Below, one piece after another: positions 9,014-17,044 of a stretch of DNA of 64,000 nucleotides (the stretch's first letter is position 1; each line of letters begins with the position of its first letter). Under the pieces are notes generated by a model. The model ran no database searches, was not told the origin of the DNA, and worked only from the letters and a program-made list of their open reading frames with translations. The translations under genes were made by a program, and so were the position numbers. Origin of the DNA: DASWIP01 sp036397635 (GTDB lineage: Bacteria; Actinomycetota; AC-67); the NCBI GenBank assembly GCA_036397635.1, contig DASWIP010000128.1, positions 11,826 to 75,825 of the forward strand, given 5' to 3'.

Positions 9014-9894
9014 TGCTGCAAGGCAAGGTCGCCATCGTCACCGGCGCCGCGCGCGGGCTGGGGCGTGCGGAAGCGGTGCACCTGGCGAGTCTCGGCGCCA
9101 CCGTCGTCGTCAACGACGTCGGAGCGGCGCTCGACGGCGGCGGACCCGACGACAGTGCCGCGCAAGCGGTCGTGGATGAGATCGTCTCGAAAGGGGGGAC
9201 CGCGCTGGCCCACACCGGCGACGTTGCCGACTTCGATCAGGCGAAGGCGATGATCGATCTCGCGGTCGAACGATTCGGAGCGTTGGATATCCTGGTCAAC
9301 AACGCCGGCATCCTGCGCGACCGGATGATCTTCAACATGGCCGAGGAGGAATGGGACGCGGTCATCCGCGTGCACCTGAAGGGCCATTTCTGCACGACCC
9401 GGCACGCGACCGCCTACTGGCGCGAGCGTGCCAAGACCGAGGGCCGGGTGTACGCGCGCATCATCAACACGTCCTCGGAGGCTTTCCTGTTCGGCTCGCC
9501 CGGACAGCCGAACTACGCGGCGGCGAAGGCGGGCATCGTGGGGCTGACGCTCGCGACGGCGATGTCGTGCGCGAAGTACGGCGTGGTCGCAAACGCGATC
9601 TGCCCGCGCGCGGCGACGCGTATGACCGAGGACATGGCCCTCGATCCCGAGCGCTTCGCGCCCGAGAACGTGGCGCCGCTGGTGGGCTGGCTCGCGTCGC
9701 CGGCCGCCGAGCGGTGCAACGGCTACCTGTTCGTCGCCTACGGGGGTCAGGTGGACGTGATCGGCGGACCGCGCGTAGAAGAGAGGTTCGAAACGCAGGG
9801 ACGCTGGACCACCCAGGGGCTGGCCGAGGCGCTCGGACCGTTCTTCGAGAAGCGCGAGCCGATCGCCGACGGCTTCGCGATGCCCTTCAGCTAG
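9013..9894 (+). CDS. short-chain dehydrogenase (3-hydroxyacyl-CoA dehydrogenase type)
   Basis: A 293-residue SDR oxidoreductase. The NAD(P)-binding motif TGAARGLG is near residue 12, NNAG near 97, the catalytic Ser in NTSSEA near 154, and Tyr168/Lys172 in NYAAAK. The length and the long N-terminal GAALDGGGPD insert are like the dehydrogenase domain of multifunctional beta-oxidation enzymes. The ATG at 9013 shares a base with the thiolase stop. It probably oxidises the 3-hydroxyacyl-CoA that feeds the thiolase. Confidence 0.9.
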   Translation: MLQGKVAIVTGAARGLGRAEAVHLASLGATVVVNDVGAALDGGGPDDSAAQAVVDEIVSKGGTALAHTGDVADFDQAKAMIDLAVERFGALDILVNNAGILRDRMIFNMAEEEWDAVIRVHLKGHFCTTRHATAYWRERAKTEGRVYARIINTSSEAFLFGSPGQPNYAAAKAGIVGLTLATAMSCAKYGVVANAICPRAATRMTEDMALDPERFAPENVAPLVGWLASPAAERCNGYLFVAYGGQVDVIGGPRVEERFETQGRWTTQGLAEALGPFFEKREPIADGFAMPFS

Positions 9895-9911
9895 AGAGCA
9901 GAGGAGCGATC

Positions 9912-11372
9912 ATGGCGGACATCAAGGGCGAGAGCAGGATGCTGATCGACGGCGAGCTGATCGCCTCGGCGGCCACCTTCGACAACATCAACCCCGCGAC
10001 CGGCGAGGTGCTCGGCACCGCGTCCGACGGGACGGTCGAGGACGTCAAGCGCGCGGTCGCCGCGGCGCGTCGCGCGTTCGACGAGACGGGATGGTCGCGC
10101 GATCATGCGTTCCGCCGTCGGTGCCTCGAGCAGCTCCACGCGGCGCTGGAGAAGCACAAGGAGGAGTTCCGCGGCGTGCTGGTGGCCGAGGGCGGCAGCC
10201 CACTCGCGATCACGTACTCCGTCCAGATCGACGAGGCGATCGGCGGCTTCCCATTCTTCGTCGAGCTGGCCGACACCTACGCCTACGAGCGCGACCTCGG
10301 TCAGAAGCCGAGCGCCGGGCTCCCCAGCAACGCGCGCACGGTCCGCGAGCCGGTCGGCGTGGTGGCGGCGGTGACGCCGTTCAACTTCCCGCTGATGCTC
10401 ACGCTCAACAAGATCGGGCCCGCGCTCGCCGCCGGATGCACGGTCATCCACAAGGCCGCGCCCGAGACGCCGTGGACCGGCGCGCTGCTTGGACGGCTGG
10501 TCGCCGAGGAAACCGACATCCCCGCCGGCGTGTTCAACGTGATCACCACGTCCAACGACGCCGTGTCCGAGGCGTTGGTGACCGATCCGGGCGTGGACAT
10601 GGTCACTTTCACCGGCTCGACGGCGACGGGGAAGCGGATCCTGGCGGCGACCGCCGACCAGATCAAGCGCGTGCACCTCGAGCTGGGCGGCAAGAGCGCG
10701 GCCATCCTGCTGGACGACGCCGACTTCGCGACCGCGATCGGGATGCTCGCCACCATGGCGTGCGCGCACTCGGGGCAGGCGTGCGCGCGCCACACCCGGA
10801 TGCTGGTGCCGCGCGCGCGCTACGACGAGGGGGTCGAGCTTGCCGCCGCGATCTTCTCGGGGCTGGCGGCCGGAGACCCGACCGACGTCAACGTGCTGCA
10901 CGGGCCACAGATCACCGCGCAGCAGCGCGACACTGTGCTCGCACAGATCGAGCGCGCGCAGGCCGAAGGAGCACGCGTGGCGGCGCGCGGCTCGAAGCCC
11001 GAGGGCAACGGGGGGTTCTGGGTCGAGCCGACGCTGCTTGTCGATGTCGCGCCCGGATCGGCGGCGGCGCAGGAGGAGATCTTCGGGCCGGTGCTCGCCG
11101 TGATGCCGTACGAAGATGAGGCCGAGGCGATCCGCATCGCCAACGACTCGAGCTACGGCCTCTCCGGCGGCGTCTGGTCCGCCGACGAGCAGCGCGCGCT
11201 CGAGGTCGCACGTCGCATCCGCGCCGGCACGGTCGCGATCAACCTCTCGATGTTCGTGCATCCGGCCTGGCCGTTCGGCGGCTACAAGGAGTCGGGCCTG
11301 GGCCGTGAGGGCGGTATCGAAGGGTTCGAAGAGTTCCTCGAGGTCAAGCTGGTCACCACGCCGGGCACGTAG
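9912..11372 (+). CDS. aldehyde dehydrogenase
   Basis: A 486-residue NAD(P)-dependent aldehyde dehydrogenase. Catalytic Glu257 (HLELGGKSA) and nucleophile Cys291 (GQACARHTR) have the usual spacing; the cofactor loop FTGSTATGK is near residue 235 and EEIFGPVLAV near 388. The ATG at 9912 is preceded by GAGGAG; a longer open frame upstream overlies the SDR gene. It oxidises an aldehyde to the acid, which fits processing of side-chain aldehydes in the same pathway. It follows the SDR gene by 17 bp and precedes the LLM gene by 6 bp. Confidence 0.92.
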   Translation: MADIKGESRMLIDGELIASAATFDNINPATGEVLGTASDGTVEDVKRAVAAARRAFDETGWSRDHAFRRRCLEQLHAALEKHKEEFRGVLVAEGGSPLAITYSVQIDEAIGGFPFFVELADTYAYERDLGQKPSAGLPSNARTVREPVGVVAAVTPFNFPLMLTLNKIGPALAAGCTVIHKAAPETPWTGALLGRLVAEETDIPAGVFNVITTSNDAVSEALVTDPGVDMVTFTGSTATGKRILAATADQIKRVHLELGGKSAAILLDDADFATAIGMLATMACAHSGQACARHTRMLVPRARYDEGVELAAAIFSGLAAGDPTDVNVLHGPQITAQQRDTVLAQIERAQAEGARVAARGSKPEGNGGFWVEPTLLVDVAPGSAAAQEEIFGPVLAVMPYEDEAEAIRIANDSSYGLSGGVWSADEQRALEVARRIRAGTVAINLSMFVHPAWPFGGYKESGLGREGGIEGFEEFLEVKLVTTPGT

Positions 11373-11378
11373 GACCAG

Positions 11379-12389
11379 ATGGCCGGTGATCTGAAGCTGG
11401 GCCTGGCGCTCGGCTACTGGATGGCGGAACCGCCGCAGGGTTTCGTCGAGCTTGCGCAGGAAGCCGAGCGGCTCGGGTTCGATTCGGTCTGGTCGGCCGA
11501 GGCGTGGGGCTCGGACGCGTTCACGCCCCTGGCCTGGGTCGGCGCGCACACCAGCACGATCAAGCTTGGCACCGGCATCGTGCAGCTCTCGGCGAGGACG
11601 CCGACGGCCACGGCCATGCACGCGCTGACGCTCGATCACCTCTCCGGGGGACGCGTGATCCTGGGGCTGGGCGTCTCCGGTCCGCAGGTGGTCGAAGGAT
11701 GGTACGGGCAACCGTTCCCCAAGCCGCTGGCGCGCACGCGCGAGTACGTCTCTATCATCCGCAAGGTGCTCGCGCGCGAGGCTCCGGTCACGAATGCCGG
11801 GCCGCACTATCCGCTGCCGTACCCGGGGGGGTCGAGCCTCGGCAAGCCGCTCCGAAGCATCGTGCATCCGCTGCGCGCGGACCTGCCCATCTACGTGGCG
11901 GCTGAGGGTCCGAAGAACGTCGCGCTGACGACCGAGATCGCAGACGGCTGGCTGCCGATCTTCTACTCGCCCTATCGGAACGACGTCTACGCCGAGTCAC
12001 TCGCCGGCGCGCGCGACGGGTTCCAGATCGCGTGTCCGGTCACCGTGGTCGTGAACGACGATGTGGCCGAGGCGCTCAAGATCGTGAAGCTGTACCTGTC
12101 GTTCTACATCGGCGGCATGGGCGCGCCGGACATGAACTTCCACTTCGACGTGATCGAACGCTTCGGCTATGGACGGCAAGCGCAGCGTGTGCGCGAGCTG
12201 TTCGTCGCAGGCGATCGCGGGGCGGCCGCCGAGGCGGTCCCCGACGACCTCGCCGACGAGATCTCGCTGTGCGGCCCGGCGGCGCGGATCCGAACGCGCC
12301 TTGAGGCTTGGGTGCAGAGTCCGGTCACGCAGTTGCTCGCGGGGACGCGGGATCCGGTTGCGCTGAAGATACTCGCCGACGCGCGCTGA
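11379..12389 (+). CDS. LLM-class F420-dependent oxidoreductase
   Basis: A 336-residue luciferase-like (beta/alpha)8 oxidoreductase. Landmarks: LAQEAERLGFDSVWSAEAW near residue 26, VGAHTSTIKLGTGIVQ near 55, HALTLDHLSGGRVILGLG near 83, and YVAAEGPKNV near 173. Actinobacterial members of this group use deazaflavin F420, sometimes FMN; the cofactor is inferred. It is the last gene of the rightward catabolic operon, ending 23 bp before the convergent pilin gene. Confidence 0.88.
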   Translation: MAGDLKLGLALGYWMAEPPQGFVELAQEAERLGFDSVWSAEAWGSDAFTPLAWVGAHTSTIKLGTGIVQLSARTPTATAMHALTLDHLSGGRVILGLGVSGPQVVEGWYGQPFPKPLARTREYVSIIRKVLAREAPVTNAGPHYPLPYPGGSSLGKPLRSIVHPLRADLPIYVAAEGPKNVALTTEIADGWLPIFYSPYRNDVYAESLAGARDGFQIACPVTVVVNDDVAEALKIVKLYLSFYIGGMGAPDMNFHFDVIERFGYGRQAQRVRELFVAGDRGAAAEAVPDDLADEISLCGPAARIRTRLEAWVQSPVTQLLAGTRDPVALKILADAR

Positions 12390-12412
12390 AGATCGGTGAG
12401 CGCGAACCCCGG

Positions 12413-12907
12413 CTACCAGCCGACGGCTATGGTCGTAGGCCAGGCGGCGATGGAGGCCTCGTCATCGGTGCCGTCGCACGCGGTGTTGTAGTAGGTGCCG
12501 GCGTTCGGACCGGACTCGATCCGGCCGATGCAGTACGTCGTGCCCGTGCGGCTTTGGCTGCGCAAGGTGACGGCCTGGTCGTTCCCCGCGTCGAGGGCGG
12601 CGGCGACGCCCTTCGCCGAGGCGTCGACCGTGCCCCAGGCGAGGTCCGGCTCGATCGATGCGAGCTCACCCCCGGGCGTGGCGTCCTCGGAGAACCGCTG
12701 ACTCCCACCGTAGAAGACGATCTCCGCGCTGAGGGCGGTCCTCACGAGCGTCTGCGCCGCGCGGTCCTGGGCTCGGTTACGGGCGGACAGGAACGACGGC
12801 ATCGCGACGGCCATCAGCACGGCCAAGATGAGGACGACGACCATCAGCTCGATGAGGGTGAATCCCTCCTCCGAGCGGCATGGTCGCCTCCGCTGCTTCT
12901 GCGTCAT
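12413..12907 (-). CDS. type IV pilin-like protein (prepilin)
   Basis: A short secreted prepilin of about 164 residues. After a basic leader comes the prepilin peptidase site with cleavage after Gly in SEEG/FTLIELMVVVLIL, Glu at position +5, and a hydrophobic helix; the C-terminal part has two Cys that could form the usual D-loop. The start is uncertain: ATG at 12907 (used, GAGGAA 12 bp upstream) or ATG at 12928; the frame stays open to 13099. No pilus assembly ATPase, platform protein or prepilin peptidase gene lies in the window, so it depends on genes elsewhere. Confidence 0.82.
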   Translation of the reverse strand: MTQKQRRRPCRSEEGFTLIELMVVVLILAVLMAVAMPSFLSARNRAQDRAAQTLVRTALSAEIVFYGGSQRFSEDATPGGELASIEPDLAWGTVDASAKGVAAALDAGNDQAVTLRSQSRTGTTYCIGRIESGPNAGTYYNTACDGTDDEASIAAWPTTIAVGW

Positions 12908-13092
12908 CACATCACGGTTCTTCCTCATTGCTTCGGCGCGCGCGGGTTGGGAGTGAAGCAGCGGGGGGGCCGGGGCATGCCCGGAAGGTCCGTCATCTCC
13001 CTTCCCGGCTGAGACCGGGTTAGCATCGGGGTCGCCGACGGCGGCGGGCAGGGGGCGCGTGCCGGATGCGCGCGCGCCTCGTTGAGAGGACG

Positions 13093-13767
13093 ATGACACC
13101 GACGAACTCGAGGGGACGGAGACGCAGGTTTCTCGCGGCGCTGGCGATCGCGATGACCACGATGCCGGCGCTGGCCTTCGTCGTGATCCGTACCTATGCC
13201 GGTGAACCGGACGGCGGCGCGATCGAGATCAGCGCCGGCGCGATCAGCGCGGAGGGCGAGGGCGGAGCGGAGGACGCGGTCCTGCCCCAGGAACTCACCC
13301 GCCGCTTGGTCGAGATCGATGCCGCCGACTACGAGGGCAACCCCTACGTCACCTTCAGCTCGGCACCCAGGCCGGCGAGCCCCACCTTCGACGGGCTGCG
13401 GTGGCCCGTCTCGCAGTCATACCGGATCACTTCACCCTTCGGGCCACGGGGCAAGGGGTTCCACCACGGGATCGACATCGGATGTCCGCTGGGGGCGCCG
13501 GCGCTCGCCGCCGGTGTGGGCGAGGTCGTGTGGACCGGGGAGGCGCCGGTCTACGGCAACCTCGTGGTCGTCCATCACGGCTCCGGGACCGTGACGATGT
13601 ACGCGCACCTGGACGCCTTCGCCGTCACGGGCGGCGACGCCGTGGTTAGTGGTCAGCCGATCGGGATCTGCGGCACCACAGGCCGATCGACCGGCCCTCA
13701 CCTGCACTTCGAGGTCCGGTACAACGGCCGGGCCTGGGACCCGTTGCGCTTCCTGCCGAACAGGTAG
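13093..13767 (+). CDS. M23 family metallo-endopeptidase 1
   Basis: A 224-residue exported peptidoglycan hydrolase. A basic, hydrophobic N-terminus (residues about 10-30) is a signal or anchor. The C-terminal M23 domain has the zinc motif HHGIDIG, the YAHLD strand and the HLHFEV signature, so the metal ligands are all present. It has no LysM or SH3 targeting domain. ATG 13093 is preferred over 13066 because GAGAGGA lies just upstream. It is the first of three similar M23 genes in a row, sharing the WP...SPFGPRG...FHHG layout, probably old duplicates. Confidence 0.88.
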   Translation: MTPTNSRGRRRRFLAALAIAMTTMPALAFVVIRTYAGEPDGGAIEISAGAISAEGEGGAEDAVLPQELTRRLVEIDAADYEGNPYVTFSSAPRPASPTFDGLRWPVSQSYRITSPFGPRGKGFHHGIDIGCPLGAPALAAGVGEVVWTGEAPVYGNLVVVHHGSGTVTMYAHLDAFAVTGGDAVVSGQPIGICGTTGRSTGPHLHFEVRYNGRAWDPLRFLPNR

Positions 13768-13810
13768 GTTCGCCCTAAGAAGGGCTGATCCGTACCATGT
13801 GTGGCCTGCC

Positions 13811-14433
13811 ATGACCCGGCCTCGATCTCGTGCGTCCCGGGGCGGCCTCGCTGCCCTCGGGATCCTCGCGCTGGTCGCAGTCCTGGTGCTCCCGGTGGTT
13901 GTGCTGAACCACTACAACACGTACGCGCCGCCCCAGGGAGGGCCCGGCGCCGGCTCGATAGTTGGTCCCGCGACGCTGCAGCCGGCCCCTCCTGCACCCG
14001 CACGGTCCGAGCCTCGCGCGCAGCGTTCGAGGCTGAAGCGTTCCCGGCGCGCGCGCCCCATCACGTTCGTGTGGCCGGCTGGAGGCCCTGGGCGGTCACC
14101 TCGCCGTTCGGCCCGCGGGGGGAAGACGACTTCCACCACGGCATGGACATCGGCTGCGCCGCCGGAACCCCGGTCCGAGCAGCGCTGCCCGGCACGGCGT
14201 GGTTCGCCGGCGATGGCGGCGCGTATGGCAACACGGTGGTGCTCGACCACGGGACTTCGTGGCAGACCCTGTACTCACACTTCGAGGCGATCACGGTGGA
14301 ACATGGCGAGTTCCTCGCTCGCGGCGCGATCCTGGGCCGGTGCGGCGCGACCGGTCGCGCGACCGGTCCCCACGTGCACTTCGAGGTGCGCCACAGTGGT
14401 TACGTCTGGGATCCGGCCGACTACCTGCCCTGA
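13811..14433 (+). pseudogene. M23 family endopeptidase 2, frameshifted
   Basis: The N-terminal part (ATG 13811, membrane anchor LAALGILALVAVLVLPVVV, Pro/Arg-rich linker, ITFVWPAG) is in one frame and the catalytic M23 domain (AVTSPFGPRG, FHHGMDIG, LYSHFE, HVHFEV, ending WDPADYLP) is in the frame one base back. By comparison with the genes at 13093 and 16061 the break falls between about 14078 and 14093, and one missing base would restore a protein of about 207 residues. All zinc ligands survive downstream. It is either a recent pseudogene or a sequencing error; an ORF can be drawn from 13801 through the catalytic domain but lacks a credible signal peptide. Confidence 0.8.
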
Positions 14434-14593
14434 TCCACACACGGAAGGCGCCCTGAGGCCTCCCGGCGACTCCAGGGCTATTTGTTGCAGATGGTGCAAG
14501 TCGGGCGCGGGGCGTGGCTGTTCGGATGCGTTCGGTGACTAACGACACGTGACGGCGCGGCGCGCGCGAACCATTTCCCCTGGTCAAAGGCCT

Positions 14594-14618
14594 TGTCCGG
14601 CCCCCCATATTTCGGTCC
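14594..14618 (+). repeat. left terminal inverted repeat of the IS3 element
   Basis: Begins TGTCCGGCCCCCC and ends TTTCGGTCC. Pairs with the right end at 15931-15954 (inverted, TGACCGACCCCC...TTTCGGTCC) with four or so mismatches and one gap. Confidence 0.8.
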
Positions 14619-14668
14619 ACCTCCAGTGTTAGTCCCTGTCCTTATGAGAGGCTAAATGGGGGTGTTCG

Positions 14669-14947
14669 ATGAAGCAGAAGCGATTCAGCGTGGAGCAGAT
14701 CATCGCGAAGCTGCGAGAGGCCGAGAAGCTCCAAGCCCAAGGCATGACGATCCCGCAGCTGTGCAAGCGGCTGCAGATCTCTGACCAAACCTTCTACCGG
14801 TGGCGCCTGAAGTTCGGCGCGCTGAAGGAAGACGAGGCGCAGCGTCTCAAGGCCCTTGAGCAGGAGAACTCGCGCCTGAAGAAGATCGTCGCCGAACAGG
14901 CGCTGGACATCTCGATGCTGAAGGACCTACAGAAGGGAAAATGGTGA
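14669..14947 (+). CDS. IS3-family transposase subunit OrfA
   Basis: A 92-residue protein with an N-terminal helix-turn-helix (FSVEQIIAKLREAEK, then ISDQTFYRWRLKFG) and a Leu-heptad region near the C-terminus that supports dimerisation. It recognises the element ends. Its stop overlaps the start of orfB as ATGGTGA at 14941-14947, with orfB one base back in frame, the usual IS3 arrangement for making an OrfAB fusion by -1 slippage at the preceding A-rich stretch (GGGAAAATGG). Confidence 0.92.
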   Translation: MKQKRFSVEQIIAKLREAEKLQAQGMTIPQLCKRLQISDQTFYRWRLKFGALKEDEAQRLKALEQENSRLKKIVAEQALDISMLKDLQKGKW

Positions 14948-15816
14948 GCCCGGCGCGACGCCGTGCCGCGGTGCACTACTTGGTGCGCCGGCACAAGGTC
15001 TCGGAGCGCCGGGCGTGCAAGGTGATCGGCCAGCATCGCTCCACGCAGCGCTACGAGGGCGTCCCCGGCGACTACGAGCTCAAGCTCGTCAAGCGGATGA
15101 ACGAGCTCGCCGATGCCCACCCCCGGTACGGCTACCGGATGGTCTGGGCGCTGCTTCGGTCTGAGGGGTGGGCGATCAACCGCAAGCGCATCGAACGTCT
15201 GTGGCGTCTGGAAGGCCATCGCGTCCCGCCCAAGCGTACGAAGAAGGGCAAGAAGGCAGGTGGGCACGACGGCAACGCGATCTGGAACCTGCCTGCGACG
15301 CGCCCCAACCACATCTGGTCATACGACTTCATGGGCGACCGGCTTCGAGACGGAACCGCGCTACGCATCTTCAACGTTGTGGATGAATACACGCGCGTCG
15401 GCCTCGCCTCGCACGTCGATCGCTCGATCGGCGCGGCTGAGGTCATCGTGCAGCCGGATCATCTGTTTCGAACCAAAGGCAAACCCGAATACATCCGGTC
15501 TGACAACGGACGAGAATTCATCGCGGCCTCGGTCGGCGAATGGCTCGACGAAAGAGGGGTCAAGACGGCCTTCGTCGAGAAAGGCTCGCCGCAACAGAAC
15601 GCATTCGTGGAACGCTTCAACGGCACCATGCGCGACGAGGTGCTCAACCGCGAAGAGTTCGACACGCTCGCCGAAGCCGACGTCGTTGTGAACAGATGGC
15701 GGAATGAGTACAACCGGCACAGACCGCACCGAGGGCTCGGGTTCAAGACGCCGTTTGCCTTCGCGGATGAGGCGCGCAAGGAGATCGCACGTGAGAGGGC
15801 GAAGGGTACGGAGTGA
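14941..15816 (+). CDS. IS3-family transposase subunit OrfB (DDE integrase domain)
   Basis: A 291-residue catalytic subunit. The HTH_21 segment (HPRYGYRMVWALLRSEG near residue 60) precedes an rve-type integrase core with Asp129 (WSYDFMGD), Asp188 (IRSDNGREF) and Glu224 (FVERFNGT), the DD(35)E spacing of the family. All catalytic residues and both element ends are present, so the element may be active. Relatives group with IS407. Confidence 0.93.
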   Translation: MVSPARRRAAVHYLVRRHKVSERRACKVIGQHRSTQRYEGVPGDYELKLVKRMNELADAHPRYGYRMVWALLRSEGWAINRKRIERLWRLEGHRVPPKRTKKGKKAGGHDGNAIWNLPATRPNHIWSYDFMGDRLRDGTALRIFNVVDEYTRVGLASHVDRSIGAAEVIVQPDHLFRTKGKPEYIRSDNGREFIAASVGEWLDERGVKTAFVEKGSPQQNAFVERFNGTMRDEVLNREEFDTLAEADVVVNRWRNEYNRHRPHRGLGFKTPFAFADEARKEIARERAKGTE

Positions 15817-15930
15817 GAGTTGCTTACGACACACGATCTGGACCAGTCGGTTTCCAGCCGGCTGGATCAGTCGCGCTCCAGCGAAGGGCATCAGATGGAC
15901 GCGAGGGCAGTCGAGACTCTCACTCAGGTT

Positions 15931-15954
15931 GGACCGAAACGCGGGGGTCGGTCA
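15931..15954 (-). repeat. right terminal inverted repeat of the IS3 element
   Basis: GGACCGAAACGC followed by GGGGGTCGGTCA; its reverse complement matches the left end. It is immediately followed by the GCCT target duplicate. Confidence 0.8.
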
Positions 15955-16060
15955 GCCTGAAACAGGGATGGTTGAAACGATGCGGGGTCCCTGCTACCCA
16001 TGCCCCATCGGAGGAGTCCCCTGATCCGCAGGGCGGCTACGGGATCTGGGGAGTTCATCC

Positions 16061-16774
16061 ATGCGTTTGGTATCCCTCACAGCGCGCGCCGTCGCGCTCG
16101 CTCTCAGCATCGGATCCGTGTCCTTCGCGTTCGCCGGCTCGGTCGCATCCCCCGCAACCGGTTCTGGCCCGGTGGGCGGCGCGGTCGCGGTGACGGGAGC
16201 CACGAGGCCCTCGCTGGCGGCCGTGACCACCGAGAAGGCACAAGCAGGCGCGGTGGCCGAGTCTCGCCGGCAGAAGAAGCGCACTGAGGCGAAGGAGGTT
16301 GCGGCCAAGCGTGCCGCGGTCGAACGCGCAGCCGCCAAGCGGGTGCGTATCGCCAGGGCCCGCGCGGCCGCGAAACGCCGGTGGGCGCGTTTGCCGGCCA
16401 CCAAGAAGCTGGGCTTCAAATGGCCCGCGCAAGGCTGGATCACCTCAGGCTTCGGGCCGCGCGCAGATGGCTTCCACCACGGCATGGACATCGCATGCCG
16501 TAAGGGCTCGGCCATCCGCGCGGCCAGGAATGGGCGCGTTGTCTTCGTTGCGAATATCCCGATCTACGGCAAGACGGTGGTGATCCAGCACGCGCATGGG
16601 TACTCGACCCTGTACGCGCACATGAAGCGGATCAACGTGCGCGCAGGCAGGAAGGTGGGCACGCGGCAGCTCATCGGCCGGTGCGGCTCGACCGGTCACT
16701 CGACCGGGAATCACCTGCACTTCGAGCTGCGCCGCAACGGCCGGTTCCTGAAGCCCGCCCACTACCTGACCTAG
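16061..16774 (+). CDS. M23 family metallo-endopeptidase 3
   Basis: A 237-residue secreted cell-wall hydrolase. Signal peptide at residues 1-26 (ending SFAFAG), then an Ala/Lys/Arg-rich stretch (about 60-110) that probably forms a long helix or coiled coil, then an intact M23 domain with FHHGMDIA, YAHMK and HLHFEL. CTGGGGAG upstream of the ATG serves as ribosome site. The catalytic half resembles the two M23 genes upstream. It lies just outside the left repeat of the 16.8-25.8 kb element. Confidence 0.9.
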   Translation: MRLVSLTARAVALALSIGSVSFAFAGSVASPATGSGPVGGAVAVTGATRPSLAAVTTEKAQAGAVAESRRQKKRTEAKEVAAKRAAVERAAAKRVRIARARAAAKRRWARLPATKKLGFKWPAQGWITSGFGPRADGFHHGMDIACRKGSAIRAARNGRVVFVANIPIYGKTVVIQHAHGYSTLYAHMKRINVRAGRKVGTRQLIGRCGSTGHSTGNHLHFELRRNGRFLKPAHYLT

Positions 16775-16812
16775 CGTCGGCAGGGCGACTTGACCTTGCC
16801 TTGCACGGCGAC

Positions 16813-17044
16813 CTAGCGGATCAACCGTGACATTCGCCGATCGGCGAGCACCTTCCCCCCGGTCTGACACGCGGGACAGTAGGTGATCTCGTGGGACTCA
16901 TACGACACGCGGTGCAGGTCCGCTCCGCACGCCGGGCAGGGTTCCCGTAGCGGCCGTGCACCACGAAGTGATCGCCGATCTTGGTCGGCAGGCCGCCGGT
17001 CCTCTTTCGTTCCTCGGCGAGCCCCTCGTCCAGGACCATGCCGA
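16813..17044 (-). pseudogene. 3' fragment of Fpg/Nei DNA glycosylase gene (left copy of direct repeat)
   Basis: Encodes, on the reverse strand, the last roughly 77 residues of the glycosylase including the zinc-finger end (CPACQTGGKVLADRRMSRLIR split: CPACQTGG, then DRRMSRLIR and stop). One C is missing relative to the right copy (GGTTCCCG against GGTTCCCCG near 16941), which breaks the frame, and one Arg of the zinc-finger region is His. There is no 5' part. It probably marks the displaced chromosomal end of the gene. Confidence 0.85.

Larger units (their letters stand above)
14594..15954 (+). mobile_element. IS3-family insertion sequence (IS407-like), complete
   Basis: A 1361-bp element. 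Its ends are imperfect inverted repeats of 24-25 bp (14594-14618 and 15931-15954, both ending TTTCGGTCC inward), and both outer edges are flanked by GCCT (14590-14593 and 15955-15958), a 4-bp target duplication as expected for IS407-type elements. It holds overlapping orfA and orfB. It landed between the second and third M23 genes without breaking either coding sequence. Confidence 0.88.

Noticed and set aside
9891..11867. Long reverse-strand ORF (658 codons)
   Set aside because: Antisense to the aldehyde dehydrogenase with Arg/Gly/Asp-rich nonsense composition; an effect of high G+C.
12990..13092. c-di-AMP (ydaO-type) riboswitch before the first M23 gene
   Set aside because: Such riboswitches often precede wall hydrolase genes, but I find none of the conserved motif segments here or before 16061.
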